The translations under genes were made by a program, and so were the position numbers. Of a stretch of DNA of 64,000 bases, positions 9,546 to 19,701 are shown one piece after another. The stretch comes from Weissella koreensis KACC 15510. GTDB lineage: Bacteria; Bacillota; Bacilli; Lactobacillales; Lactobacillaceae. Location: the NCBI RefSeq assembly GCF_000219805.1, contig NC_015759.1, positions 434,001 through 498,000 on the forward strand, written 5' to 3'. Each line of letters opens with the position of its first letter. Position 1 is the first letter of the stretch. A model generated the notes under the pieces. The model was not told the DNA's origin. It was given only the letters and a program-made list of their open reading frames with translations, and did no database searches.

Positions 9546-11327
9546 TTATTCAAATACCATCTGGTTGGTATATAACTCAGCATAGAACCCTTTTTCAGCT
9601 AATAGTTCTTGGTGGTTACCTTCTTCGATCACTTCACCATCTTTTAAGACCACAATTTTATCAGCTGACAAAATAGTCTTCAAACGATGCGCAATCACAA
9701 AGCTGGTCCGACCTTGAATCACAGCCTCCATCGCTTTTTGAATTTTAGCTTCCGTCACCGTATCAACGTTTGATGTGGCTTCATCCAAAATTAACAAGTC
9801 TGGATTGGTTAAAATAGTCCGAGCAATTGACAATAATTGCTTCTGACCAGTTGAGAAGACTGAATTTTCATCGTCAACCTTCGTATCATAACCATCTGGT
9901 AAAGTCTCAATGAATTCATGAATATTAGCTTGTTTAGCTGCACTGATCATTTCTTCATTGGTAGCATTTGGCTTACCAAACACAATGTTATCCCGGATAG
10001 TTCCGGAGAACAAAACTGAATCCTGCAAAACAATTCCTACATGATCTCGTAAGCTCTTCAAATCCATATCACGAACATCCACACCATCAAATGAAACTGA
10101 CCCAGCATCAACGTCATAAAAGCGGTTCAATAAATTCATCACTGTCGTTTTACCTGATCCAGTCGGACCAACTAACGCCACCATCTGACCCTTATCGACC
10201 TCAACTGAGACACCATGCAAAATTTCTCGATTAGGTTGGTAACCAAAATGAACATTGTCCAGCTTAACTTGCTTTTCAATTCCTTTTAGCACATGCCCAT
10301 TTTCAGGTGTAACCTCATCGACTTGGTCAAAGACTTCTGACAAACGATGAGCTCCAGTAATGGCCAATTGTAACATGTTATATGTTGAAGTGATATTGGT
10401 GATTGGTTGGTAGTATTGTTGTGAAAATGACATGAACATCACAATCAAACCTAGGGCTGTTGCACGTGATAAATCACCATTCAACGCCATAGAACCACCA
10501 AAGAAAATTACAATTGCCGTATTAATCAAACTCATTCCAGACATTAATGGGAACAAAATTCCAGACCATACCTGCCCCTTAAAAGTTGCTGTACGGACAT
10601 TATTATTGTGTTCTGTAAATTGTTCAATTGATTCTTCTTGCAAACCATTGGTAATAATCACGCGTTCCCCATTAATTTGTTCATTAATGTAACCGTTCAA
10701 ATGCCCAACTTCACTTTGTTGCAAATCAACATATTTTTTAGCTTGGATAATTACCAAAATGGCAATTAACAACGCAACCGGCGTTGATGCCATTGTAACC
10801 CAAGCCATTTTAACATTTTGTTGGAACATCATAATAATGATTCCCACCATCAATGCAATCTGTGAAAACAATTGGAAAATAGCTTGATTCATCGCGTTGA
10901 AAATATTATCCAAATCGGATGTAAAGCGTGCCAAAATTTCACCATCTTGGTGTTCATCAAAATAACGAATTGTCATGCGTTGCAACTTAGCAAACAATCC
11001 CGTTCGCATATCATTAACAGAATGAGCTGAAATCAGTGATTGAATCACTCCCATGATCAACATTGAAACGGCCATCATCAAAACAAAAGCAATCATCATC
11101 CATAATGCATGATGGAATTTGTCTAAACTGGCATTCGCTGCCGTCATTGGATTCAACTTAACAAAGAGATAATTCCCCATCTCTTTAATTGAGTTTCCCA
11201 TATAAACGGGAGCTTTAACTTGAAGATAGGTTGAAAGGATGGTAAAAACTACCACCAGGAACAAGCCTAACTTAAAGCGCTTGAAATATCGTGCAAAGAA
11301 CTTAATTGCTTTCCAAAAATCTGCCAT
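9546..11327 (-). CDS. Heterodimeric ABC multidrug exporter half-transporter, catalytic-site subunit (LmrD/BmrD-like)
   Basis: Exporter with an N-terminal six-helix membrane domain (about residues 1-320) and a C-terminal ATPase, 593 residues. Walker [10 protein letters not shown], Walker [13 protein letters not shown] with the catalytic Glu, and switch His in VIAHRLKTI are canonical. Its signature motif is degenerate ([11 protein letters not shown] in place of LSGGQ). This is the complement of the partner gene, so the pair should have one consensus and one degenerate ATP site, as in LmrCD, BmrCD and TM287/288. The start overlaps the partner's stop by one base (TAATG). Drug specificity cannot be inferred. 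Confidence 0.88.
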   Translation of the reverse strand: MADFWKAIKFFARYFKRFKLGLFLVVVFTILSTYLQVKAPVYMGNSIKEMGNYLFVKLNPMTAANASLDKFHHALWMMIAFVLMMAVSMLIMGVIQSLISAHSVNDMRTGLFAKLQRMTIRYFDEHQDGEILARFTSDLDNIFNAMNQAIFQLFSQIALMVGIIIMMFQQNVKMAWVTMASTPVALLIAILVIIQAKKYVDLQQSEVGHLNGYINEQINGERVIITNGLQEESIEQFTEHNNNVRTATFKGQVWSGILFPLMSGMSLINTAIVIFFGGSMALNGDLSRATALGLIVMFMSFSQQYYQPITNITSTYNMLQLAITGAHRLSEVFDQVDEVTPENGHVLKGIEKQVKLDNVHFGYQPNREILHGVSVEVDKGQMVALVGPTGSGKTTVMNLLNRFYDVDAGSVSFDGVDVRDMDLKSLRDHVGIVLQDSVLFSGTIRDNIVFGKPNATNEEMISAAKQANIHEFIETLPDGYDTKVDDENSVFSTGQKQLLSIARTILTNPDLLILDEATSNVDTVTEAKIQKAMEAVIQGRTSFVIAHRLKTILSADKIVVLKDGEVIEEGNHQELLAEKGFYAELYTNQMVFE

Positions 11328-13048
11328 TAGTTATTTACCTCCTGCGCCTTTTGTGTTGCGTAAATTTCTTGGTAAACCGCTGAATTCTTAATTAATTCTT
11401 GGTGACTTCCCATACCAACTAATTTTCCTTCATCCAAAACTAAGATACGATCAGCATTAATGACAGAAGAAATCTTTTCAGCAATAATAAAGGTCGTCGT
11501 GTCCTTTAAATCACGATCCAAAGCTTCTTTAACCAACTTTTCTGACTTAGCATCCAAAGCAGAAGTTGAATCATCTAAAATCAGAATCTTAGGGTCAGCA
11601 ATAACTCCACGAGCAATCGATAGACGTTGTTTTTGACCACCTGAGAAGTTTGAAGAACGCTCCTCAACCGGATGATCATATACATCTTCATATCGTTCGA
11701 TAAATTCAGCAGCTTGAGCAATTTCTGTTGCTCGCTTCATGTCATGCTCAGTAGCATCATTCTTCCCTTGCCGTAGATTATCGGCAATTTTTCCAGAGAA
11801 AAGGGTCGCTCGTTGCAAAACATATGAAACAGTTTGCCGTAATGACTTTTCATTAACCTGCTTTAAATCAACACCCCCAATTTTGACCGTTCCCTTACTA
11901 GGGTCAAAAAGACGTGCCATTAATTGAGCTAAGGTAGTTTTACCTGAACCCGTTGCTCCAACAATTCCAATCATTTCACCAGCTTGCGCCTTAAATGAAA
12001 TATCTTTCAAGACCACCATATCATCATTAGGGTAGCTAAATGAAACATCATCAAATTCAACTGATCCAACCAAATCTTGTTCTGGTACATCTTGTTCAAA
12101 AGTCATTGTTGGTTCAGTATCAATCACTTCTTTAATTCGCTTAATAGAAACTAATCCACGCGCCGCAAATGACATCACCATTCCACCAATAATAACGGCC
12201 ATCATAATTTGCATCAAATAATTCGTAAATGATGAAACACTAGCAATCCAAAGTGGGTGTTTACCAACTTGATTTCCAACAAACCAAATTGAACCAGCAA
12301 TGGCCAATTGGCTAACCATTGTAAATAATGGTGACATTACTGAGAAAAGATAACCAATTTTAACGTTAACATCATTCAATTCACCAGAAGCCGCATCAAA
12401 ATTTTCTTGGACATTTTTCTCTTGATTAAATGACTTAACCACTCGTACACCTTGGAGATTTTCCTTAGCGAGGTTATTCGTTTTTTCAATCAATCCTTGA
12501 ATTTTACCAAACAAAGGTCCCATTTTAGCAAAGACAAATGCTGTAATTAAAATTACGGTAATAACCATAATGACAATGATCCACCAAAGATCAGGTAATG
12601 TCTTAATGGCTAAATATAAAGCTCCGATAAACAAAATAGGCATTCGAAGCAAAGCTTGAAGTGAGGTCATAACTAATGTTTGAATTTGTTGAATATCATT
12701 AGTTAGACGCACAACCAAATTTCCCACGGAAAAACGTTCAATATCCGCAAAAGAGAAGGTCTGAATTTTACGATAAGTTTTTTCACGAACATCTGCTGCA
12801 ATGTTTTGTGCCACTTTTGCCGCAAAAATTGCATTTACGGTTCCAGCAATTAACCCAATGACAGCGACCACAATTAATTGAATACCAATTGCATTAACAC
12901 GGCTCATCTTATCTTGAGTGATAGCCGTCATGACTTCTTGTAGTAATCTTGGTTGCCATAAAGCAGCTCCGGCCATAACAATTACTGATATAACAGTGAT
13001 AGCCAGATCCCCTTTATATTTACCAAGATAAGGTTTTAATAAATCCAT
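11327..13048 (-). CDS. Heterodimeric ABC multidrug exporter half-transporter, degenerate-site subunit (LmrC/BmrC-like)
   Basis: Half-transporter of 573 residues: six helices then an ATPase domain. Walker [10 protein letters not shown] and the signature [14 protein letters not shown] are good, but the Walker B catalytic Glu is Asp ([12 protein letters not shown]) and the switch His is replaced (IIAEKISSV). These are the substitutions expected in the non-catalytic half of a heterodimeric exporter. ATG 13048 has AAGGAG eleven bases upstream. It is first in a two-gene operon and translationally coupled to 9546-11327. Confidence 0.88.
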   Translation of the reverse strand: MDLLKPYLGKYKGDLAITVISVIVMAGAALWQPRLLQEVMTAITQDKMSRVNAIGIQLIVVAVIGLIAGTVNAIFAAKVAQNIAADVREKTYRKIQTFSFADIERFSVGNLVVRLTNDIQQIQTLVMTSLQALLRMPILFIGALYLAIKTLPDLWWIIVIMVITVILITAFVFAKMGPLFGKIQGLIEKTNNLAKENLQGVRVVKSFNQEKNVQENFDAASGELNDVNVKIGYLFSVMSPLFTMVSQLAIAGSIWFVGNQVGKHPLWIASVSSFTNYLMQIMMAVIIGGMVMSFAARGLVSIKRIKEVIDTEPTMTFEQDVPEQDLVGSVEFDDVSFSYPNDDMVVLKDISFKAQAGEMIGIVGATGSGKTTLAQLMARLFDPSKGTVKIGGVDLKQVNEKSLRQTVSYVLQRATLFSGKIADNLRQGKNDATEHDMKRATEIAQAAEFIERYEDVYDHPVEERSSNFSGGQKQRLSIARGVIADPKILILDDSTSALDAKSEKLVKEALDRDLKDTTTFIIAEKISSVINADRILVLDEGKLVGMGSHQELIKNSAVYQEIYATQKAQEVNN

Positions 13049-13403
13049 CTAATATGCTCCTTATCTAGTTTAGAATAAATAAATAAATAATTGAAAATAC
13101 ACAGTATCGATTAGTCTAACCTTTTTATAAAATTAATTCAAGTTAGTTAGTTATAACCTTTTTGTGAAATTAAATTGCCACCCAATTTTAAATTCACACT
13201 CCTTTTTAAATGTAATTAATATAAAAAATGAAGCTCATATAAGGGATTAAATAACGTCCAATATATGAGCTTCATTGTTAACTTTATCAATCCAACCTAT
13301 ATAACGTTTTTAAACGCAAAATTATACATTTACCCTATGCTTCTCGTAAAATTGGTAGCCAAAAACAATGTTCAAGTTTCACTACCGCTTTTGATGCTAA
13401 GCA
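13049..13403. other. Intergenic region between hflX and the ABC exporter operon
   Basis: AT-rich 355-bp gap. Apart from the hflX terminator (13228-13275) it holds two copies of AAAAAGGTTA (minus strand), one near 13150 and one near 13115, and a possible -35 TTGAAT with weak -10 TAGACT upstream of the exporter operon. No gene recognised. Confidence 0.4.
13228..13275 (-). terminator. Terminator downstream of hflX
   Basis: A perfect 14-bp inverted repeat (ATGAAGCTCATATA / TATATGAGCTTCAT) around a 20-base loop, followed by a T-run on the minus strand. It lies about 130 bp past the hflX stop. Confidence 0.8.
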
Positions 13404-14687
13404 CTATTCTTGAATATATTGTGCTAGACGACTCGCTTGTACGGGCGTCAAGATAACTTTCATCTGGGTTCCTTCTTCTAAATATTCAGTTGAAGTAACA
13501 TTTGCGTCATCATTTAATTCGGCAACAATTTGTCCATCAGAAAAAGGAATTAATAATGTGTATTCCTTCAAATCAGCGAATAATTTTTGATGTAAAGTAT
13601 CAACCAACATATCTAATGATGAAGAATCTAATGCCGACAAAATTAGCGTATCATCAGTACGTTCTGGATATTTAATATCAATCATCCGATCAGCCTTATT
13701 ATAAACAGTAATCATTGGTAGATCAGTGATTCCAATTTCCTTCAAAGTTTGGGTGGTTGTGTCCATCATCGCTTTGTAATTTGGATCTGAATAGTCTACC
13801 ACTTGTAGTAATACATCTGCTTGAGCCGCTTCTGCTAATGTTGCTCTAAAGGCCGCCACCAAATTATGCGGTAATTTAGAAACAAATCCTACTGTATCTG
13901 ATAAGAGGAAAGTTTGGTTATCAGGTAAATTCAATTTACGAACGGATGTTTCTAAAGTTGCAAACAACATGTCAGCTTGGAAAACCGTTTTTTCTTGATT
14001 CTCACCATAACGCTTCACAAGCTCATTCATATAAGTGGATTTTCCAGCATTGGTATATCCAACCAAAGCCACACTCTTAATCGCCTGCTTATCGCGATAC
14101 TTGCGCCGATTTTGATCATCAGCTTCAATCTCAGTAATTTCTTTTTTAATCATTGAAATTTGATGCTCAATTAAACGTCGATTCGTTTCGAGCTTAGTTT
14201 CACCAGATCCACGACTGGTAAAACTACCGCCCCCACCACCAGTTTGTTGATCCAACCGTACATTCATACTAGTCCGCAAACGTGGTAGTTGATATTGCAG
14301 TTGGGCCATTTCAATTTGCAACTGAGCTAATCGAGTTTTAGCTCGAGAAGCAAAAATATCTAAAATCAAAGCCGTTCGATCTAAGATTGAAGCCCCAGTT
14401 TGTGCCTCTAAATTACGAATTTGCGAAGGTGATAGTTCATCATTTGCTACAACCATCGTTACTTCATGAAAAGCAACTGCTTCCTTTAACTCTTCGACTT
14501 TACCTTTTCCAAAATAAGTGGCTGCTACAGGACGATCTAACTTTTGAGTTAGCGTAGAAACAACTTCCATCTGATTGGCCTCGGTTAAATTAGCCAATTC
14601 CGTCATTTGATAATCAAATTGTGGATCATTTCGATCCAATCCGATTAACAAGACAGCTACACGAGGGTTTTCCTCATTTTCATGCAT
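13404..14687 (-). CDS. hflX: HflX ribosome-associated GTPase
   Basis: GTPase of the HflX/Obg superfamily, 427 residues, that binds and splits stalled 50S-containing ribosomes. The N-terminal HflX domain ends in the Gly-rich GGGGGSFTSRGSGE linker. G1 is VGYTNAGKST, G3 is SDTVGF and G4 is YNKAD. I prefer ATG 14687 (GGTGA close upstream) to a TTG at 14708 that would overlap the preceding gene by 17 bases. It follows the phosphatase gene by 4 bp, so the two are probably co-transcribed and end at the 13228-13275 hairpin. Confidence 0.93.
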   Translation of the reverse strand: MHENEENPRVAVLLIGLDRNDPQFDYQMTELANLTEANQMEVVSTLTQKLDRPVAATYFGKGKVEELKEAVAFHEVTMVVANDELSPSQIRNLEAQTGASILDRTALILDIFASRAKTRLAQLQIEMAQLQYQLPRLRTSMNVRLDQQTGGGGGSFTSRGSGETKLETNRRLIEHQISMIKKEITEIEADDQNRRKYRDKQAIKSVALVGYTNAGKSTYMNELVKRYGENQEKTVFQADMLFATLETSVRKLNLPDNQTFLLSDTVGFVSKLPHNLVAAFRATLAEAAQADVLLQVVDYSDPNYKAMMDTTTQTLKEIGITDLPMITVYNKADRMIDIKYPERTDDTLILSALDSSSLDMLVDTLHQKLFADLKEYTLLIPFSDGQIVAELNDDANVTSTEYLEEGTQMKVILTPVQASRLAQYIQE

Positions 14688-14691
14688 TCGA

Positions 14692-15363
14692 TCACCATAC
14701 TTTCTCAATATCGTTAAAAACTTCTAATTTCATCTGGTCGTCATCAATGGCCCATTTTGAAATTGAACCATTATACATACTTGAATAGGTGTACTCCCGA
14801 CCAGCATACTTTCCAGATAAATTCCGGATAAGCGTTCCATGTGCAACTACTAAAATATTTTCACCATCTTTTGTATGGTCTTTTAAATATTTCAAACCTG
14901 CTTCAAGACGTTGCCAGAAAGCTCTGGCATCCTCAGCATCCCCCTCAGCATCAGCCGCCGCAATTGCATCCAGAACTTCTTCTTGTGTCATTGCCTTCAT
15001 CAAATCCCCATAATCCGCAACATTATCAAGATTGTAACGTTTTTTAATATCAGCCGCTAATTCACTACTTGGTAATCCTTCAAATGATCCGAAAAATTGT
15101 TCCCTAAATTCTGGTAATTGTGTAGGAGTCAACTTAGTATCTGTAGCTTTATTGTTCTCCATAATATATTCAGCAGTGTGTACTGCACGTGATAAGTCAG
15201 AAGAATAAACATGATCAAACTTCACGTTAGCCAACCGGTTTCCAGCAGCCAAACCATCTGTAATTCCTTTATCAGTCAACGGTGCATCAGACCACCCCTG
15301 CATCCGATTATATTTATTTAAATATGTTTGTCCATGTCGGACTAAATAAAGATTAAAGCTCAT
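14692..15363 (-). CDS. Histidine phosphatase family protein (phosphoglycerate-mutase-like)
   Basis: Protein of 223 residues of the histidine phosphatase superfamily: phosphohistidine motif LVRHGQTYLNKYNRMQG, the second Arg in SSDLSRAVHTAEYI, and the C-terminal catalytic His in VVAHGTLIRNL. Unlike gpmA elsewhere in this window it lacks the long insertion and cofactor-dependent mutase residues, so it is more likely a phosphatase (GpmB/CobC type) than glycolytic mutase. First gene of a pair with hflX. Substrate unknown. Confidence 0.85.
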   Translation of the reverse strand: MSFNLYLVRHGQTYLNKYNRMQGWSDAPLTDKGITDGLAAGNRLANVKFDHVYSSDLSRAVHTAEYIMENNKATDTKLTPTQLPEFREQFFGSFEGLPSSELAADIKKRYNLDNVADYGDLMKAMTQEEVLDAIAAADAEGDAEDARAFWQRLEAGLKYLKDHTKDGENILVVAHGTLIRNLSGKYAGREYTYSSMYNGSISKWAIDDDQMKLEVFNDIEKVW

Positions 15364-15570
15364 AATTATTCCCCTAACTGTTGCTTTTCTACTATTATAT
15401 CATGTTCTGATATTCAATCGCATTGTTATACCACAATGCTTAACTATAATTAGTTAAATTCAATATTTTTTACCGATCTAATTTTAAAAATGTTTTTCGC
15501 ATTGTTTTGTATATTTTAATATAAAAATAATGTCACCTAAAATCCCCATGACTATTAATTTCAGTTATCA

Positions 15571-15601
15571 AGAAAGGCCAGAACATTTTGTCCCGGCCCT
15601 A
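15571..15601 (-). terminator. Terminator of the sugar-acid operon
   Basis: Minus strand GGCCGGGACA, short loop, TGTTCTGGCC then TTTCTT; lies about 15 bp after the dehydrogenase stop at 15615. Member of the repeated GGCC-GGACA terminator type. Confidence 0.75.
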
Positions 15602-15614
15602 ATAGTATATAGTA

Positions 15615-16547
15615 TTATGGATTAACTACTGACTTTGCTAAATCACCGTTCAGAATTGCGACAATATCATTAGCAGCATCAATCGCCATTTTTCGTTTCG
15701 TTTCAATCGTATTAGATGCGATATGGGGAGTCAGAAGGACATTATCTAATTCCAATAATGGATTATCCATTGATAATGGTTCTTCCTCAAATACATCTAA
15801 GGCTGCCCCCGCAATTTCATGTTGTTGCAAAGCCTGTACTAATTCGGGCTCAACAACGATTACACCACGTGCCATATTGATAAAATAGGCCGTTTCTTTC
15901 ATCTTTTTAAATTCGGCCATGCCAATTGAATGTTTTGTACTATCTATTGCTGGTAGATGTACCAAAACATAATCAGACATAACAAATAATTCTTCACGTG
16001 AAACCATTTCAACATTCTCAGTTGCTTTCGCAAACGGATCATGAGCAATAATTTTGACGTTAAATCCAGCTAATTTTTCAGCAACTACATGCCCAATTCT
16101 CCCAAAACCTAAAATTCCAACAGTTTTACCAAAAACATCGTTTCCCGGATGTGTTTTTTTGTAATTCCACTGACCATCATAAATCGATTTTGTATCCCAG
16201 AAAATATTTTTACTAATGGCCAATAACTCTGTGATCGCTGTTTCAGCCACAGAATCATTCAATGCAAAAGGTGTATTGACTACTTTAATATTCCTAGCAG
16301 TTGCTGCATCGATATCAACCGCGTCATAACCAACTCCATTTCGAGCAATAACTTTCAAATTTGGCATCGAATCCATAATTTGAGCGTCAAAATTCTGAGT
16401 TCCAATCAAGACGGCTGAAGCATCTGAACCTTCTTGCATCATTTTTTCTGCGCTACGACCCGTTCCATGAATTATTTCAATTCCAGCCGCATTAAAAATT
16501 TGTTCACCTTCAGACGGAATCGTATCTGGTAATAATACTTTAGACAT
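15615..16547 (-). CDS. D-isomer-specific 2-hydroxyacid dehydrogenase
   Basis: NAD(P)-dependent dehydrogenase of the SerA/formate dehydrogenase fold, 310 residues. Nucleotide-binding motif GILGFGRIGHVVAEKL (about 142-157), substrate/catalytic Arg in NMARGVIVV, Glu in DVFEEEPL and the catalytic His in LTPHIASNT are all present. It lies 15 bp after the sugar kinase gene as the last gene of a LacI-controlled operon, so it probably oxidises or reduces a sugar-acid intermediate rather than acting in serine synthesis. Exact substrate unknown. Confidence 0.85.
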   Translation of the reverse strand: MSKVLLPDTIPSEGEQIFNAAGIEIIHGTGRSAEKMMQEGSDASAVLIGTQNFDAQIMDSMPNLKVIARNGVGYDAVDIDAATARNIKVVNTPFALNDSVAETAITELLAISKNIFWDTKSIYDGQWNYKKTHPGNDVFGKTVGILGFGRIGHVVAEKLAGFNVKIIAHDPFAKATENVEMVSREELFVMSDYVLVHLPAIDSTKHSIGMAEFKKMKETAYFINMARGVIVVEPELVQALQQHEIAGAALDVFEEEPLSMDNPLLELDNVLLTPHIASNTIETKRKMAIDAANDIVAILNGDLAKSVVNP

Positions 16548-16562
16548 TTCATTTACCCCATT

Positions 16563-17516
16563 TCATTTATTATTATTTAAAAATTCCGTTAATTGTTGTT
16601 TATTTGGGTAACCATCATTATCGCCCATGGTTTGAACCTGCAAAGCTCCCACCGCATTCGCACGAATTACAGCCTCTTTCATTGATAAGCCTTCCAACAA
16701 TCCAGTAATCAGGCCTAAAGCAAAGCCATCCCCTGCTCCAACCGTATCAACCACCTTACCAACCTTAAAACCATCAACGGTGTAACTAGATCCATCACTT
16801 TTTTTAACATATGCTCCAGCAGATCCTAATTTCACCACGACTGTATGAGTTAAATCACTATTGTTCAAATAAAAATCAGCAATCACTTCAGGATCTCGAC
16901 TCCCAACCAAAATTTCACCTTCATTAATACCCGGTAAAATAATCTCACCATATTTAGCCAAATCATTAATGGTTTGAATCATTTTAGATTCTGATGTCCA
17001 TAGTGCTGGCCGCAAATTAGGATCAAAAGTAGTCATAATTCCATTTTCCACAACCATGTTAGCAAAATGACGAAAAGTTTCTTCAGCTTGTTCTGATATT
17101 GCTGGAAAGATACCTGATAAATGTACCATCTTAACATCAGTCAAATGAATTTGATCCATTTTTTCAGGTGTTAAATGAGCAGCAGCCGAATTACGTCGGA
17201 AATTACTAGTTTTAGGGTCACCTTGACTAATTAATTCTTTTAATTGAAAAGCTGTCCAATTCGTTGGATCCTCTGAAATATATTTATTACCCACCCCATA
17301 TTTTTGAATTTCTTTTACTGCAAAATCCCCCAATGGATCTTGTCCAACCTGTGATATATAGTCCGTAGTATGCCCTAGACGACTAGCCCCTATCAAAACA
17401 TTTAACTCTGCACCACCTAGAAATTTATAATAGTTAATACTATCAACAAGTCCTTGATCTAAGTCTTTAGACATAAACGTAACAATTGGCTCTCCTAATG
17501 TTATTAATTCACTCAT
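16563..17516 (-). CDS. PfkB-family sugar kinase (2-keto-3-deoxygluconate-kinase-like)
   Basis: Ribokinase-fold kinase of 317 residues. Signature 1 is replaced by the KdgK-like LGGAELNVLIGASRLGH; signature 2 is VVDTVGAGDGFALGLITGLL with the catalytic Asp of the GAGD anion hole. Sequence style matches 2-keto-3-deoxygluconate or related keto-sugar-acid kinases. I use ATG 17516 because GAGGAG is ten bases upstream; the longer reading starts at a TTG that is part of that SD. No KDPG aldolase gene is present in this operon, so the phosphorylated product must be handled elsewhere or is not KDPG. Confidence 0.82.
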   Translation of the reverse strand: MSELITLGEPIVTFMSKDLDQGLVDSINYYKFLGGAELNVLIGASRLGHTTDYISQVGQDPLGDFAVKEIQKYGVGNKYISEDPTNWTAFQLKELISQGDPKTSNFRRNSAAAHLTPEKMDQIHLTDVKMVHLSGIFPAISEQAEETFRHFANMVVENGIMTTFDPNLRPALWTSESKMIQTINDLAKYGEIILPGINEGEILVGSRDPEVIADFYLNNSDLTHTVVVKLGSAGAYVKKSDGSSYTVDGFKVGKVVDTVGAGDGFALGLITGLLEGLSMKEAVIRANAVGALQVQTMGDNDGYPNKQQLTEFLNNNK

Positions 17517-17547
17517 ATTCTTAAATCTCCTCAAAATTTTTAATTAA

Positions 17548-18825
17548 TTATCCGAAAAACGCAAAGCCCAACATCGCATTGACAATAGATACAAGCCACA
17601 TTACTGGTACACCCATCTTCAAATAGGTTTTAGCCTCTAGTTTCGAATAGTTCAGTGCCCAAGTATTCCATGATTGAGTTAAGTCAATTGAAACCGCCAT
17701 AATACTTGCCGTATATAACAATGGTAATAATAAACTAGCTGGAAATATTCCAGTTGCAGCTAATACTGAAGCGGTAGCTGCTCCCGCACCCCAAACATGG
17801 AGTGGCCCACGGAACAAAGCTAATGGCGCTAAAATACCAATAGCTATTGCCAAAACTAATGGACTATGGGGTACAATAACCTCAATCATCCCTTTGAAAC
17901 GAGGTACATTAATAGTTGCTGATCCAACAAACATAATCAGAGACATCAAGAAGAATATCAAACCGGAAATATCATTAATTGCTTTAGTTGTTGTCATGTT
18001 TATAAAATCAATAAAAATTTTAAATGAATGCATTTTACCCGTCATCAATAAAGCCAAAATAGTAGCTAACAATAATGATGGAATCGCATCCCAATGAAAT
18101 ACCATATTAAAAACCACTGGTAGGATTGGGATCAAATAAGTAATTGGGCTAACCTTTTTAATTTCACTTTGACTGATTTCGACATCTAATACTTCAATGT
18201 TATCGTCTTCAATACTTTTTCGGTTTAAGACAATAAAAATAATAACCCCAGTTAATTGAATCAACATCGCTACTATTCCAAAAATTAAATATTTACCAGA
18301 AAAACTAACTGATGGAAAGAAAACTTTAATTTGATTAAACAAAACCACATTAATATACATTGGAGCCCCAATTGCCATGGTAAAGGCAGGAATGGCAACT
18401 TTTTTAGGGACCCCGATTGACAACATAATAGGGATTAAAATTACTCCCATTGCCATGACCGAACCAACCCCATAAGCTGATGAGAAAATTAAAGCGGTAA
18501 CTAAAACAATCAAGATGGTTGCAATAACTGGCGCTTTTCGTCCAATTTTTTCAGTTTGTGATGAAATTGATGCAGCAATTCCCGATTCAACCAACACTCG
18601 TCCAAACCATGATCCAAAAACAATATAGATAATAGTTGGTCCATAATTCAAAGCGGGCTCAGCAATAACCTTTTGCATAAAAGTAGGTAAAGGTACTAGA
18701 CCAATAACTGACCATAGAATCGTCATAACAAAGAAGCCAATTAAGAGGTTACCACCTTTAATGATATATCCAATAAACAGGATAAAAGTAATTAATAATA
18801 AACTACTAATAATTATGTTAGTCAT
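17548..18825 (-). CDS. Sugar-acid/organic-anion permease of the ion transporter (GntP/CitMHS-like) superfamily
   Basis: Very hydrophobic 425-residue protein with about 11-12 predicted helices in two halves and a hydrophilic central loop at about 205-225 (Asp/Glu-rich). The re-entrant loop style segments SSAYGVGSVMAMG and LFRGPLHVWGAGAATASVL fit the ion-transporter superfamily, which carries gluconate, citrate and C4-dicarboxylates with protons or sodium. Placement between a sugar-acid kinase and a TIM-barrel isomerase suggests that it imports the operon's substrate. The particular subfamily is uncertain. Confidence 0.7.
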   Translation of the reverse strand: MTNIIISSLLLITFILFIGYIIKGGNLLIGFFVMTILWSVIGLVPLPTFMQKVIAEPALNYGPTIIYIVFGSWFGRVLVESGIAASISSQTEKIGRKAPVIATILIVLVTALIFSSAYGVGSVMAMGVILIPIMLSIGVPKKVAIPAFTMAIGAPMYINVVLFNQIKVFFPSVSFSGKYLIFGIVAMLIQLTGVIIFIVLNRKSIEDDNIEVLDVEISQSEIKKVSPITYLIPILPVVFNMVFHWDAIPSLLLATILALLMTGKMHSFKIFIDFINMTTTKAINDISGLIFFLMSLIMFVGSATINVPRFKGMIEVIVPHSPLVLAIAIGILAPLALFRGPLHVWGAGAATASVLAATGIFPASLLLPLLYTASIMAVSIDLTQSWNTWALNYSKLEAKTYLKMGVPVMWLVSIVNAMLGFAFFG

Positions 18826-18826
18826 A

Positions 18827-19579
18827 TCAACGATCTCCTAAATAATCATTTAACATGTCAATTCCATTTTCAATAGCTGCTATATCTGGTGTAGGATATT
18901 CCAAAGCAACCGGTACATCATGAGGTAAAATCATTAAAATATTTTTCCAATCTATCTCACCCTTTCCTAATAACAGCGTTCGAGCTGAGCTTTCAAATCC
19001 TTGACCATCCTTAACATGAATATAACGAACATATTTTGCTAATGACTGTGCAGCTTTTAATTCATCTTCTCCTACAAAACGCCAATTTCCCATATCATAA
19101 ACATAACCAATTGATAGTCCGGCATCAGTTACTACCTGCATAAATTTGCGCATTACATTCAGACGGCCAGACTCTTGCGTTTGATCATTTTCAACATTGA
19201 TTTGAATTCCGGTATCAATCAAGTTTGTTAATTTGGTTATAATCGCTCCCGTAAGGCCTTGAAAATCACCAATATTAAATTTAATCGCATAAATGTTAAG
19301 CTGTTTAGCTTCCTCAAAATATTGATCTAATTTTGAATTTAACTCTCCGTGTACAAATAATGCATCTGGAACTGAATAAAATAATCGCAATGGTACGTTT
19401 TTCATGAATTTTAGAATTGGTAAAATTTCTTCTTCAATATTGTCAAAATATTCCCGCCGTAATTCAGCTGAAGTAACCTTTAATTTTTGAACAATTTTTA
19501 ACATCTCTAATTGACTCATTCCCGCATCCTTTTGTTGGGCGAACACTAAGTTGTTTAAAACAATCTTTGAATTAATCAT
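18827..19579 (-). CDS. Sugar phosphate isomerase/epimerase-like TIM barrel
   Basis: AP-endonuclease-2 fold TIM barrel of 250 residues. The four metal ligands of this family can be seen in order: Glu in INVENDQ, Asp in YVYDMGNW, His in IHVKDGQ and Glu in VALEYPTP. Family members are hydroxypyruvate, tagatose or inosose isomerases/epimerases. It is the first gene of the operon, translated from ATG 19579 with GAGG upstream, and ends 1 bp before the permease gene starts. In this context it probably isomerises the imported sugar acid before phosphorylation; this is inference. Confidence 0.78.
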   Translation of the reverse strand: MINSKIVLNNLVFAQQKDAGMSQLEMLKIVQKLKVTSAELRREYFDNIEEEILPILKFMKNVPLRLFYSVPDALFVHGELNSKLDQYFEEAKQLNIYAIKFNIGDFQGLTGAIITKLTNLIDTGIQINVENDQTQESGRLNVMRKFMQVVTDAGLSIGYVYDMGNWRFVGEDELKAAQSLAKYVRYIHVKDGQGFESSARTLLLGKGEIDWKNILMILPHDVPVALEYPTPDIAAIENGIDMLNDYLGDR

Positions 19580-19606
19580 TACAATACCTCATATGTATAT
19601 TTTTTA

Positions 19607-19633
19607 GTTTACCGGTTTCGTAAACCGGTTTAC
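19607..19633. promoter_or_regulatory. LacI-family operator for the sugar-acid operon
   Basis: A perfect 14-bp palindrome GTAAACCGGTTTAC (19620-19633) covers the expected transcription start of the minus-strand operon. A second ACCGGT core lies 13 bp away (19611-19616). The CG-centred palindrome is the usual LacI-family operator form, so the divergent lacI-type gene is the likely repressor. Confidence 0.75.
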
Positions 19634-19639
19634 ATGGTA

Positions 19640-19668
19640 ATAGTAATCGCTTACATTGTTTTTGTCAA
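19640..19668 (-). promoter_or_regulatory. Promoter of the sugar-acid operon with overlapping cre site
   Basis: Minus strand -35 TTGACA (19663-19668), 17-bp spacer, -10 TACTAT (19640-19645). A near-consensus CcpA site TGTAAGCGATTACT (19642-19655) covers the spacer and -10. Together with the operator just downstream this predicts repression by both a specific LacI protein and CcpA. Confidence 0.78.
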
Positions 19669-19701
19669 CCACTGATTACGCTTTTATCGTATAATTACCC
19701 T

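Noticed and set aside
14692..15363. Second glycolytic phosphoglycerate mutase
   Set aside because: Lacks the gpmA-specific segments; only the general histidine phosphatase motifs match.
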